A DNA stretch of 64,000 nucleotides from positions 1,798,001-1,862,000 of the forward strand of contig CP053161.1 in assembly GCA_014607495.2 (NCBI GenBank), given 5' to 3'. The DNA comes from Carposina sasakii (lineage: Eukaryota > Arthropoda > Insecta > Lepidoptera > Carposinidae). The notes beneath the pieces are model-generated. The model saw only the letters and a program-made list of their open reading frames with translations, was not told the origin of the DNA and searched no databases. The translations under genes were made by a program, and so were the position numbers. Shown here one piece after another: positions 1-10,424 of the stretch. The first letter of the stretch is position 1. The number at the start of each line of letters is the position of its first letter.

Positions 1-258
1 TGTTCCTGGGCATACTGTACAAGTCAGTAGAGGGACAAGAGGGTCCTGGTGTTGTGTAGGCGATGGGCTGACCACCTGTCACTATTAACCGAACTTGTAC
101 ATCTCAATTATACCCTCAAAATTTGTCAGAAGTGGCACCATGTGGTCCTATCGGCCCTTGAATAGAAAAGAATAGAATAGATTTTTATTTGAAAATTACA
201 CGGACTTACTTGGTGCTCTGCCTACCCCGTAAGGGATAAAGGCGTGATTATATGTATG
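1..258 (+). repeat. SINE family 1, copy 1 (cut by window start)
   Basis: Matches the copies at 48187-48396 and 58553-58763 almost base for base, from GGGCATACTGTACAAG to CCCCGTAAGGGATAAAGGCG, and ends in an (ATGT)n tail. This copy carries about 48 extra bases (roughly 163-211) between the CGGCCCTTG and GGTGCTCTGCC blocks. The 3' block resembles tails seen on lepidopteran SINEs. No clear tRNA-type A/B box is visible. Confidence 0.75.
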
Positions 259-1137
259 TATGTATGTATGTATTATACTTATGCCGTCACAGACATCAAT
301 ATGTTCGTGCGGAAAATTAAATACTTATAAAATAAATTTGTTAAGCATAAAGGTCGTAATTTTTCTTCCTCGTTTTCATCTCCGTTCTAAGTTATTTTTG
401 TTATTAATATCCACTCCTAAACATGCCAGATATCGAGATCAAAGTTATACATATAAAGCTGTGTACACACGGCGTACGATACGCTGGCCGTCGCTGGCCC
501 CGAGCGCTTCCGCTCCGTTCGTCTTGGATGCGCCCCTGTGCGATCGATCATGAATGTGCACCCTTATAGATGGTTTATTTTTGTATAGCTATTTGTAATA
601 TCTTAAACACTCGGTGTATTTTATCACGTGACATCACTATCTTACTGCCAAAGCCCTGGCATTAGTTTTTACGGCCGGCTGCCTGCATACCGGGTAAAGC
701 TAAGTGACAATTTTTAGAAAAATGTCATTGATTGACATTTATTTATTAATAAATATACCTTCATATTACCAGGCATAGAGTATGTACGAAACTGTAAGTA
801 GGTATAGGTTGCGGTAGCATCGCTTGGTATTTCTAGTTCGTCTGCGCCTTCACATGTGTCTGGAGAGACATAGTGTACTCACTCCACTCCGTCAAGAGCG
901 TACTGTACAACTATCTTAGGACCTCATCACACTAGCGAGTGTCAAGCGAAATTGAAAGAAAACATGTTTGTGAAAATGTTTCCACAGTAAAGTTCGTCGT
1001 TGAATTTGCATATGCTGCCACATTTATAATACGCAACAAAATCTTTTGAGCTCTCTATTCTCTTCGAAAATTCCTCAATCAATAATCTGTGAAATCCTCA
1101 AGATAATCACTAGCTATTCTAGCTCTCAGTTTGAAAC
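259..1137. other. AT-rich stretch with no recognised gene
   Basis: Short open frames here show no domain, splice-site support or codon bias. A GC-richer patch at 470-545 is unexplained. I assign nothing. Confidence 0.5.
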
Positions 1138-1307
1138 CACAAAGCAATAGGTACAGTACGAACTAGCTCTTCAACTTAAGCAGCAAGTTTAGATCTTCGA
1201 GTTAAACAAAGAAGGGAACATCGCAAGTACGAGTACTAGTGTGCTTAGTGAAGTAAAGTTTAATTTGTTCCGCGTAAAGTTGCAATGAAGAAATTTCCGT
1301 TCAACAG
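1138..1307 (+). other. candidate 5' exon or leader, possibly of cpo
   Basis: A TCAGTTT initiator-like site at 1136-1142 is followed by about 165 bp ending at a consensus donor (ACAG/GTAAAC, GT at 1308). An ATG at 1285 opens seven codons plus two bases before the donor, but that frame does not join in frame to the RRM1 exon at 5213. The frame that would join has no ATG after its last stop. It may therefore be a non-coding leader, splice to an unseen exon, or be spurious. It is on the cpo strand, with no better candidate exon before 5213. Confidence 0.22.
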
Positions 1308-2639
1308 GTAAACGTGGGTACTAACGAGATTTTAACTGCCATACTCATACACGGTTTATCTATACAAAAAAATAATATATAAATTTATTAATCTAAAAAA
1401 TCATACACTTAAGTACATTTAATTTTAAGTTATCAGTTATCAATGCTAAATAATATCAACATTTACTATGTAGGTATCTGATAAAAGTCTGTAATTTCAT
1501 AACTCAATAATAGCAGCTAGTTGCAACATGATTTTGTTTAAGTTCATCTATTGGTTTATGTGCCACTGAATAGTTAATCGATTCTATGATCGCTCGTTCG
1601 TGACTCGGTGCTACTTGCAGGGCAATGATAATGGCAGTCCAGCGGTTTAATCGAATTATTTATAATTGCCGTTGCGATAGTGTGTAATTGAATGGAATTA
1701 TTCTTTATTCAAATGCTCACAGCCCTGACTAAAATAATTTGCGAATAACTAACACGATATAATCGTTCCCGGGGTTTAAAAGCAATAGATTAAGGCTCCA
1801 AAATTGAAAAAGTAGGAAGCTATATTTTGCAATTTTTTATAGACTAGCTGACTACGACTTCTTCCGTGTAAACTTAAGAAATCCCGATATTTCTCGTTCC
1901 GGGAATTGCGGGATATCTTTTTTAGCGCACCTCTATACCTGCAATGCAAATTTCAGCTTTATGCGCCTAGTAGTATCGACTGTGCGTTGTCACTTTTAAA
2001 ATAATAGGTAGGTTAATAATCTCAGGCCGTAGCCAGATGATAAATAAGAAAAAAATGAGAAACCCCAAAAAAAATACAGTTTTTCCCTTTTCAGAAAAAA
2101 GAAACCCAACAAAAACATAATATCTGCACTTGAATTTTCCCGTACATATCTCACGGAGTCGAGTATAGACATAACTCAATAGTGGGTCGCGGGGCTTGCA
2201 CGCAGTGGACTGGAAAATGGCGGCCGTGAAGGGGCATCCCCGTCCGGACGCGGTGAAATATGTCGGTCCGGCGAGCGAGCCTGTCTACTTTCTTGGCAAA
2301 TTGATTAGAGGGCGCTGTGTACTTCATTATGCACGTTTTTTTACCCGAATGCGCCAGAGGGAGGGTTATGTTTTTCGAGTGTATGTTTGTATGTATTTTT
2401 TTGGGATGCTCTAGCTAGAGTCTAAACGGCTTGTCGCGTTTGAGCTTGGGAGGTAGGTTTGAGCTTCGGAGGTAGGTATCATGGAGGATTTCGGAGGTCA
2501 GGGGCGTTGTCACAGGTGATGTGCTAGCAACTTGTCACTGATCATTTAGGTAAATCTGACCCATCTAAGCTAAACATGGTTATAGGGTCTTCTTTGTGAT
2601 CCTGCAGCTCTGACCCTATTTCTGTACACAGCCGTGTAT
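1308..2639. other. non-coding, probable intron
   Basis: Mostly AT-rich. A GC-richer block at 2190-2300 can be read as a short peptide but has no family match I can name, and may be a transposon scrap. The sequence around 2597-2640 (GATCCTGCAG ... ACACAGCCGTGTAT) recurs at about 46725-46770, so it is also repetitive. Confidence 0.45.
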
Positions 2640-3065
2640 GCAGTTCACTGCTGGACGTAGGCTTCCCCCAGCTTACCCTACGCCACAAGGCTCGATCTCC
2701 TGTTTTTGCCATCCAGTCACTACCAGCCGTCGTCTTTAAGTCATCGGTCCATCTGGCCGGAGGGCGCCCAACGCTACGTTTGCCGAGGCGCGGTCTCCAT
2801 TCGAGAACCCGTTTACTCCACGTCCATCGGTTCTACGATAGATGTGGCCGGCCCACTGCTATTTCAGTCTGCTACGTTTTGAGACTATGTCTATCACTTT
2901 GGTCTTCTGCCGAATAATCTCGTTTCGGACTTTGTCCATTAGCTAGATACCGAGTATTGACCTTTCCATAGCTCTCTGAGTGACATGCAATCGGTGAGCC
3001 AGCCCCGCCGTCAGGTTCCACGTCTCGGCTTCGTAAGTCATGGCTGGTAGAACGCAGTGTATGTA
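2640..3065 (-). mobile_element. RTE-type LINE remnant, C-terminus of ORF
   Basis: The minus strand reads the typical C-terminal block of lepidopteran RTE endonuclease/reverse-transcriptase proteins: GRPPARWTDDLK, then SDWM and DRALWRR, followed by a degenerate form of the EAYVQQW tail. The frame breaks and the 5' part is missing. It is a dead, 5'-truncated copy inserted antisense to cpo. No target duplication was found. Confidence 0.75.
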
Positions 3066-4912
3066 CCTTAGAATTTAGTAATGTACCGGTACCGTTTTTA
3101 TATTGTATGTAGGTAGTGTTATTAACAAAAATTTTAAAATCCAGATCTAATACCATTGCAAGTCATCTAATCTGGATTTCATTTCTATTTTTTAAAGGTA
3201 GCTTTAAACTTCCATAAGACAACCCTTTTTTTTCGTTGAATAATATAACAAAAGACAACGCCCTAACTCTTAAAATAATGTTGTAAACTCTTAAAACCCC
3301 TCCGGTACACGATGTGGTACTTCGACATTTAAGTTGTTAACCAGCTCACGACTTTAAGGTGACCAAATTTATGTGATACCGCACCACTTTATATCTCTTT
3401 AATCCTATAAAACAGGTAAAACGTGTTCTCCCCTTAGAGGAAAGGTGGAGATTAAAAAAGTTAAAGAATTTGTTTACTTCGAGACGTGGCAATGCTCATA
3501 CTGACTTCAAAAGGTCGCTCTCTTAACGTTTTGTTATTGACTACTTTGCGACGAAAAAGAGAGGAGAGGCTTTTGATGTCGCTTTTTATGGCACCTTTTA
3601 TTTCATGGATTTTATAGTATTTACTTATTTTGAACATTGAAAAGGGTCATGTTTTGTAATATTGATTGTCCATTGGTAACATGGGTAGGTACTTCGGTTT
3701 TAAAGCGAAGTCGATTTCGATTCCATATATCAGCATTTGGTCGAATTGAAAATGTTTCAGCTTTCCATACCAAGATCTTCAATTTAAAGATATTAAAAAT
3801 GGGCGTCGTAAAAATATCGTATAGCGTCCGAGCATCGGGTATTCCCGGGCATCGGACCGGAAAATGGCGACATAAAGGTCCGGCTGGCGCTGACCGGGCC
3901 GGCGATAAACTGCGATCTCTCTGCATAACAATAGGATACTAAAATTGTATCAGAAAAACATAACCAAAAAAATTATTTTCTTCGTAATTTTGTATTTATA
4001 ACTATCGGTAAACAGCTCTGATTAAATTAATACTTTATGTCGTTTTGTAGTTAACTTTCATTTTTCATGCTTAATAAGGTATGGTTAACTCAGTTTTGTA
4101 ACCGAAGTCTATTTCAGTGTTTGCTGTAGTAATTATTATATTCTATGCATTATTATTCTCTAAGCCCCCTTTCGCCCTGATCCTCACATCACAGCAGTAA
4201 AAAATCCTCGATAAAGACTTTCAGCCGAACACGAGCTAAAGCATAGTTTCGTAAAGTAAGCTATCTATTGAGACAATCGCTCGGAATTGGCCAGACGTAA
4301 GTAATAGCAGCTGTAACTTAGAAAAGCTCGGATAATCTTAGAAAAGACGTGTTAGTTATAATAATATTAACAAAATACTTAATAATGCTTTTCACTAGAA
4401 AAGGAATCAAGTGATAAATTTGTCCGGTACTAAAGGAATTGCTTATTATATAATTATTAAGGATAAAATATTTGTATTTTATTACGGCAATATAAATCAG
4501 TGAAATAAGGCGCATAAAATATAATGGATAATAATAAGAAGTCGTTACCGCATATAAAGATAGAAGTGCGGCATTACAAGTAAATTAATCTTCATTTTAG
4601 GGGCTTCCAAATTCTCCTCCATTAGAGGTTTTATTTCATTAAATGGACTGCCCGAATTAATGTGCTCAAACATTTACAAAAGTGATGAAAGTAACGCCAT
4701 TCAATTCTTTTACCTACCATTGTGCGGGTTCTGGGTAAAAACGTACTCCTATTGTTTATTTAAAATCGAAATCCCTGAAACTTAATATGAATTTCTAAAA
4801 TGTAATAAAATGGGTAGTGTAATATGCTAATCAGGGCCGATTTTTCTCTAAAACTTTAACTAGATCAAGATAGATCAACAGCAACTTTATTCAAATATTT
4901 TTATGCTGAAAT
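3066..4912. other. non-coding, probable cpo intron
   Basis: AT-rich sequence with overlapping short open frames on both strands (for example near 3621-3942) that show no homology, domain or splice context. A GC-richer block at 3830-3920 has no assignment. Confidence 0.45.
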
Positions 4913-4923
4913 TAAACAATGAT

Positions 4924-5150
4924 CAATTCATCATCATTTACAGCCCTGGGAAGTCCACTGTTGGACATAGGCCTCCCCCAACAACCTCCACTCCGACCGG
5001 TCGGAAGCGACCTGCATCCAACCGACGCCCGCGACCTTGGCCAGGTCGTCCGTCCACCTCGCGGGTGGCCCTCCCACGCTGCGTTTGCCGATACGTAGTA
5101 TCCACTCTAGAACTTTCCGACTCCATCGGCCATCAGTTCTTCGAGCTATG
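4924..5150 (-). mobile_element. 5'-truncated RTE LINE insertion with 11-bp target duplication
   Basis: The minus strand encodes RWTDDLAKVAGVGWMQVA, then DRSEWR and GEAYVQQWTS with a stop, which is the RTE C-terminus. It ends in a short ATG-repeat tail at the low-coordinate side. TAAACAATGAT flanks it at 4913-4923 and 5151-5161, which fixes the boundaries. The insertion ends 62 bp before the first base of the RRM1 exon at 5213, so the branch point and pyrimidine tract must lie in the remaining stretch. Confidence 0.9.
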
Positions 5151-5212
5151 TAAACAATGATATGTAAATAAAATAAACAATCTTCTCTAATTTATGTATT
5201 CTTTTGTTCCAG

Positions 5213-5290
5213 GTGCGGACGCTGTTCGTCAGTGGGCTACCAATGGATGCAAAGCCCAGAGAGCTATATTTACTATTTCGAGCATACGAG
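5213..5290 (+). CDS. cpo: couch potato RNA-binding protein, RRM1 exon a
   Basis: Encodes 26 residues, [15 protein letters not shown] followed by [11 protein letters not shown]. This is the start of the RRM of Drosophila couch potato and vertebrate RBPMS, with RNP2 core LFVSGL. It is phase 0 at both ends, flanked by a TTCCAG acceptor and a GTAAGT donor. The family binds RNA as RRM dimers and regulates splicing, mRNA stability and localisation; in Drosophila cpo affects neurons and diapause. The spliced product of this and the next three exons is collinear with known cpo, so identification is very secure. The protein N-terminus lies in exons not recognised here or outside the window. Confidence 0.96.
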
Positions 5291-5875
5291 GTAAGTTGCC
5301 TAAAAATATCTAACAGCCAAAACTTTTCCAGTAGGATATAAAAATGCAAAATGATACAAATAAACATTCCTTTTATAGGAATTTATTTGTTTCATCAGCC
5401 GAAAACTTTCTACATGCAACTTATAGTACCTAGTCTCGTAAAAGTGCTTCAATATTTACAACTACCAAAAGGCATCCTACCCGGACTCTATCGCTCGTCA
5501 CGCGATTCATAAAGGCTCGATACAGCTATAGCCATCGTAAATATCAAATGTCATACTCTGATTCTATTGGAAACGAATCGATTGTACGTCCTGATAATTT
5601 GGCTGGCACGGCCGGCACCGAAGACATAAAGGCGAAGTTAAACAGGGTCTAGTCTGAATCGCGTGCGGAGCCCGCGCCTGGCACCGCCTCGAACCATTCT
5701 CCACCCAAATGATATTTTGAATAGAATTTCACGTGACACGATGATACCGACAATAGAAGCAATTTGGTAACTGTACTCGTAAACCCATTAGTTGATTTAA
5801 GCTCCAAATGCGACCCCAAAAAGGTAAATGTAATGGATAATTTTATCGACATTAAGAAACAATTTTTTTTTTCAG

Positions 5876-5929
5876 GGCTATGAAGGTTCCTTGCTAAAGG
5901 TCACGAGCAAGAACGGGAAAACGGCTTCG
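5876..5929 (+). CDS. cpo: couch potato, RRM1 exon b
   Basis: Encodes 18 residues, GYEGSLLKVTSKNGKTAS, continuing RRM1 through the beta2-beta3 region. The acceptor is a strong T-tract ending TTCAG and the donor is GTAAGA. Phase 0 at both ends, so it is a symmetrical micro-exon that could be skipped without a frameshift, although skipping would destroy the RRM fold. The 585-base intron upstream shows no coding sequence; the downstream intron is only 81 bases. Confidence 0.96.
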
Positions 5930-6010
5930 GTAAGAACTGTTCCTTGTGTCACGTAATATTTTATTGTATTAATGGTACGAGTAGGTACAAGCTGTTATTT
6001 TCTTTTGCAG

Positions 6011-6073
6011 CCCGTTGGATTCGTCACGTTTCACACTAGAGCTGGAGCAGAAGCTGCAAAACAAGATCTTCAG
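6011..6073 (+). CDS. cpo: couch potato, RRM1 exon c (RNP1)
   Basis: Encodes 21 residues, PVGFVTFHTRAGAEAA then KQDLQ. The PVGFVTF core is RNP1, whose two aromatic residues stack on RNA bases in canonical RRMs. Acceptor TTTTGCAG, donor CAG/GTTGGT, phase 0 at both ends. In RBPMS-family proteins the region after RNP1 helps form the dimer interface. Confidence 0.96.
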
Positions 6074-6948
6074 GTTGGTATAGACACATGATATTTGCGA
6101 TAAATTCAATGATATTTTGATATATATTTCTAATTGAGATTGCTCCTGAAAATATTATGACAATTATGGTGTGACCTCAATTGAAATAATTTCATTTAGA
6201 ACTTACTGAATAGTAATAATACTAAAATGTATTTTTGGGACAGTAATCATTACTATGACTACAACTTTGTATTAACATAATAAATTAATAACTGAACACA
6301 GACACCACTTGGCTTGTATACTACAAAAACGGCTTGTATACTTAACACTACAATAATTTACACATAAGTACAACTGAATATATCTGATTGATAGATATTA
6401 TGTATTAACAAGAACAAAGACCTCGATTTGCTATTGTAAATACTAAAACATGTAAGACGCACGGTGTTACTAAACCTTTCTCATCACATGCCTCAACACA
6501 GCCAACGAGCACTAGTTAATATTTTCATTGTAGTCTTGGAATAACATCCCGAATCTACTGTCGTAACCGCATCGTAAGTTATGCTAAGCCCATGCACATT
6601 CAGATGAACCACAGCGCCCTGTCGAGACGCGTCGCCGACGCCGGAGTGTGATCGATCTTACCTTACCGTGTAAATACGCAATGCATGTCACTGTTTGACA
6701 GGTTTTGATGTCACACCCCGAGCACTGTGTTCCGTCACCCTAGCAGGCGCAGGCGCGGACTCTTAAAATCTATAAGACATCAAAAATTAGGCTTGTTTCA
6801 AAATTGTTCGACACCTATTAGGTCTTGTATTTAAAGTCCAATATCAGTGGCTTTTGGGCCGACCCATTACACTCTAAAGCCTCGGAGTAGAGGATTCCTG
6901 CCACCGTCATTATACCCGCGCCGCACCGCTCGCGGCTGTTCACAGCAG

Positions 6949-7090
6949 GGCGTCCGGTTCGACCCCGACATGCCGCAAACGATTCGGCTGGAGTTCGCTA
7001 AAAGCAACACGAAGGTCAGCAAGCCGAAGCCGGCCGTTGCCACCGCCGCGCCAGCCACACACCCCGCATTGATGCACCCTCTCACTGGAC
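6949..7090 (+). CDS. cpo: couch potato, end of RRM1 and linker, NAGNAG acceptor
   Basis: Encodes [19 protein letters not shown] and NTKVSKPKP, completing RRM1, then an Ala/Pro-rich linker ending [10 protein letters not shown]. All are hallmark cpo/RBPMS sequence. The acceptor is the tandem CAGCAG: splicing after the first CAG (exon from 6946) adds one Gln, after the second (6949) omits it, and both keep frame. The donor is GTAAGT at 7091 and the exon ends in phase 1 (one extra C). The exon is GC-rich relative to its introns. Confidence 0.95.
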
Positions 7091-8146
7091 GTAAGTACCG
7101 CCAACGCACACACCGCCCGGCGCGAGCTCGACTGCCCCTCACCCCTACCTATTCAATTACACTAATGACTTCTCTGTGATACTCTTACACTTATACCGCT
7201 CGAACCCTTCCTTTATATATAGGTACGTACTAATACATAGATAGGGAGTCGAGCAACCGCAAATTTGGGCAAGTATCTGTGATCGCTTACACGTACCTAC
7301 CACGCAAGGCCTAGCTCCGCGAAGCTATTTATCGATTGATCTGTGGGGTTCTTACCGCAACTTAAAGTTTATACATGTTTTCATGATACTACCCTACATA
7401 GTTTTGCAATTTGCATTATTGGGAGTGTTTACTAACTTTGTAATGCAATTATAGAACTTGTATTACCTACACGACTAATGTATAAATTTCGGCTGATTAA
7501 ATTCATAATCATCTTAGTAATACTCGTATGTACTTTTTATATGGATATCTCTATGTCAAGAATTATAACAGTGAGTACGTTAACAGGTACGGCGTGAAAA
7601 CATGTCATAAGCACAATGTACATAAACTTTCATAGCAGTATTATAGTAAGAGAATAATAGTAGATCATCGACTGCGCGCACTACATTTTGCACGCACACA
7701 AGCGGGTCTTCTTTCTACGTAACCACTATACACGCATTCTCACGTACCTTTTAGGTCCCAGGAAAAACTATGTCAAAATGATAACAGTGACGTTATTCGG
7801 ATTATTCTGATCTGTCACCCTGTTTTGTGCCGAAATCGGAAAAAAATATCTGTCTCCCTGACTCCATACAAATAATTAGGGGGCAGATCAAACTTAAGGT
7901 AACGAAACCCGCTGATAGTTCAGAAAAATCCCAAAATTCTAACATACCTATACATAGTGGTAACGTATGGATGGACAGCGCGCTTGTATTCGTGCACAAT
8001 TGATAAGTCAAGGTGTTTGCAAGAGGATGCTTCCCCTTAAGCTTTAACCTACATGTGGTTAACTTCAGTAAAGGTGTTTGTAAGGGGCTGCTTTCTTAAG
8101 GGGAAGCTTTGACCTACATGTGGTTGAGTTGTGTGGTATGCTGCAG
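7091..8146 (+). other. cpo intron with a tandem duplication near its end
   Basis: No coding sequence seen. The last about 140 bases include a near-tandem duplication (8010-8062 and 8071-8128), described separately, and a pyrimidine-poor stretch before the acceptor CTGCAG. Confidence 0.7.
8010..8128 (+). repeat. imperfect tandem duplication just before a cpo 3' splice site
   Basis: The block AAGGTGTTTGYAAG ... CCTACATGTGGTT occurs at about 8010-8062 and again at 8071-8128, with mismatches and a small indel. It ends about 18 bases before the acceptor at 8145-8146. Confidence 0.8.
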
Positions 8147-8292
8147 ACCTAGCGAGCCCGTTCTTCCCGGGCGGCGGCGCGGAGCTGTGGCACCACCCGC
8201 TGGCATATGGAGCTGAGCTGCCGGCGCTGTCGCACGGCCTGGTGCACCCCGCCATCCACCCACAGATGGCGCCGGTGCGCTCGTACCTCTGA
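8147..8292 (+). CDS. cpo: couch potato, alternative exon with stop (one-RRM form)
   Basis: Joined to the phase-1 base from 7090 this gives H, LASPFFPGG, then ELWHHPLAYGAELPAL and a His/Pro-rich end finishing VRSYL and TGA at 8290-8292. The SPFFPGG ... ELWHHPLAY block is what I expect after the cpo RRM. Reading to the stop gives a one-RRM protein. A weak internal donor (CCG/GTGCGC, GT at 8275) ends the exon in phase 0 and joins in frame to the exon at 10249, giving a two-RRM protein. A stronger donor (CAC/GTGAGT, GT at 8320) lies 27 bases after the stop. The acceptor has a poor pyrimidine tract, which fits regulated use. Exact isoform use is inferred. Confidence 0.88.
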
Positions 8293-8542
8293 CTAGCTGC
8301 CGCCGATAGGCCACACCACGTGAGTTGAACATTTTTTAACTTGCAGCAAATGCTTAATTTAGATTTTTTTATTTACAACACATTAACCTAGTCCCACACT
8401 AAGATCTGATCTAATCCCAGAGGGTTAATATAAAACGCAATATAAATATAATAGCTTCCGTCTGTGAAGGATATTGCGAATTAATATATAACGGCCAATT
8501 TTATTTAGTTGGTTGTGGTCTGCCTCGTTATTTATCTACATA

Positions 8543-9301
8543 CAGCGTGGAAGTGTGGAAGTGACAGCCGGGCAAATATTGATATGGCGACTTCAGACCA
8601 TGATTCTGAGGCGAAAACCACTTAAAATTTTCCGATGTTTTTTCATTTTTTTAGGAAAAAAATAGTGTGGCTTTGATGACTTAAAAATAAAATTTATAAA
8701 TGAAATTGTATTATTAAATAAAATTTAAACCTACGGATAATTTTCAAAAAAAAAAGTTGCACTCCTAAAAGTTCAATTATCTGATCAACCCCAAAGGAGA
8801 GTCACAAGTGATCCAAAAAACAGCAATGTATGTCACACAATACCTAATAAGCCCATTTTAACTAGTCACATGGCATGGCCGCGTGGTGCCGGCAGAGTAG
8901 AATTCGTACCACCCCATGTCTGCCCGTGGGTATCGTACGAGGCGATTAAGGGTTTCCGGGAGGTGGGCAGCAGCGCCTCCCGTGTTGACAACATAGTCCA
9001 AAATACAAACTGCGGTCACCAACCCGCCTGCCCAGCGTGGTGACTATGGGCAAATACCCGCCATGGCAGTCTTGTGGCGTGCCCTGGGGGAGGCCTACGT
9101 CCAGCAGTGGACTGCAATAGGCTGATGATGATGATGATGAACTAGTCACAGTATTGCCCAATACAATTGGCGCGGAAAGCAAACTTTGTAGATAATCAAA
9201 TTAAAAAAGCATTTCCTGCGGGTAATAACACTGTCGTATAACTTAAAACAATGATACTTGTTCAGTATTTCAGTATTTGCCTGGTTGTCACACACACCCT
9301 G
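8543..9301. mobile_element. MITE family B, interrupted by a SINE
   Basis: The ends are inverted: CAGCGTGGAAGTG ... GACAGCCGGGCAAATATTG on the left, and on the right the reverse complement of CAGGGTGTGTGTGAC ... CAGGCAAATACTG. Interior sequence (GATCAACCCC ... GAGTCACAAGTGATCC) reappears in reverse at 57794-58045. It is non-coding and sits in a cpo intron. A SINE at 8871-9140 splits it. Confidence 0.75.
8871..9140 (+). mobile_element. SINE-like element with RTE-derived 3' end, 10-bp target duplication
   Basis: A 270-bp insertion flanked by ACTAGTCACA at 8861-8870 and 9141-9150. It starts TGGCATGGCCGCGTGGTGCC and ends with GGGGGAGGCCTACGTCCAGC, then GCAATAGGCTGATG and a (ATG)n tail. The tail matches the 3' end of the RTE LINE copies in this window, which implies mobilisation by RTE reverse transcriptase. 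Related copies lie at 17245-17475, 26873-26957 and 51080-51205. Confidence 0.9.
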
Positions 9302-10091
9302 CATATCTAGCTATACCTAACATAAGCTGGTATCAATGTTATTGGGGATTATAGTGAAGGATTAGGTTAAAGGCTTCTTAAAATGTGCGTGAATCGTAGA
9401 CGTAAATTTAAATTCTATGAAATGAGATGATTCAAAGTTACCTGTACGAGTAAAAGTCGTTTAGGGCTTTTTGCTTTTCTCTAGCCTTCTGTTGTGGTGT
9501 AAGCGTATTTTGACCCTGCCTTAACAGACCCGCCCCCAACCCTTTTTGCGTAGTCGGTGTTTTGGTTTTGTATTTCCTTAAAGACCGCAACGGTCTATTA
9601 ATAAATGACCTGTTAAAATAGATGGAAGCATTTACTTCTAAACATTGTGGTATTTTTCTTATACTTTTGTTCTTAGTATAGTTTTGTTAAGTGCTTCTCA
9701 AATCAATCTTATTAGCATTAAGCTACTCCGAAAACACCGGGATTTCTTTCGAAACACACCTATGCCTACGTCATAGAAGCTTTGAAGTTCCAGGTCTCTA
9801 AAATCAGCGTATTAGGCCGTGTGTTGATTCAGTACAAAGCAGACAAATTAAAATTATTTATACGACACGAAGGTATACACAACTTATTTGTCGACTGTCA
9901 TTTGTTATATGTTACTTTCTATATTTGTTACGGTCTGTCAAGCATAACTTGGCGTTTCGGGGCTTCTTACCCACCAACCTGGAACAATTTACGGTTATGA
10001 AGCCTAAAGACGCCTTTGACAGGTCACGGAACACTGTCTGGCGCCGACAATATGTTTCAGCAAACAAGCCCCGCGTGGACAGAAGAACACA
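9302..10091 (+). other. cpo intron
   Basis: No exon or recognised repeat. Short open frames at 9782-10107 lack homology and splice sites. Confidence 0.6.
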
Positions 10092-10259
10092 ATTGTATAA
10101 TTTTTGAATTCGCTTGGATTTTGTAAGCTAGGTTTTAAGGGAGCTTTACTCTCTAGACCCCCCTGAGTTTGAGCACAGCACGCAGGCAGGATAATTGTAC
10201 AATATTTAGTTTCGTTTGGATTTTGTAAGATAAGTCTTTTTTCTTTAGACCCCCCTGAC
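10092..10259 (+). repeat. duplicated intron end and 3' splice site of the RRM2 exon
   Basis: Two direct copies, 10092-10167 and 10193-10259, share ATTGTAYAAT, GGATTTTGTAAG and CTNTAGACCCCCCTGA. Each contains an acceptor AG followed by the first bases of the exon. The downstream copy (AG at 10247-10248) is the one that opens the RRM2 exon. The upstream AG at 10155-10156 would give an exon that reaches an in-frame TAA within about 75 bases. Confidence 0.85.
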
Positions 10260-10424
10260 GTTGGGCGCCTGCGTGCTGCCTGCGCCGGCGCTGGGCTCGC
10301 CCGGCGCGGCCGTGCCTCCGTCACACCCGCACGCCGCGCACCCGGCGCCGCCGTGCTCCACGCTGTTCGTCGCCAACCTCGGCCAGTTCGTCTCCGAGCA
10401 TGAGCTCAAGGAGATCTTCAGCAG
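10249..10424 (+). CDS. cpo: couch potato, linker and first half of RRM2
   Basis: Encodes TPLTLGACVLPAPALGSPG and a Pro/His/Ala-rich stretch, then APPCSTLFVANLGQFVSE and HELKEIFS. LFVANL is an RNP2 core. The PPCSTLFVANL sequence is typical of the second RRM of two-RRM relatives such as C. elegans MEC-8; vertebrate RBPMS has only one RRM. The acceptor has a long pyrimidine tract (CTTTTTTCTTTAG). Entry phase is 0, matching the internal donor at 8275, and exit leaves two bases (AG). The exon is about 70% GC, much higher than the surrounding intron. Confidence 0.92.

Noticed and set aside
3621..3942. Overlapping 101-codon frames on both strands
   Set aside because: No homology, splice sites or codon bias; situated in a probable intron.
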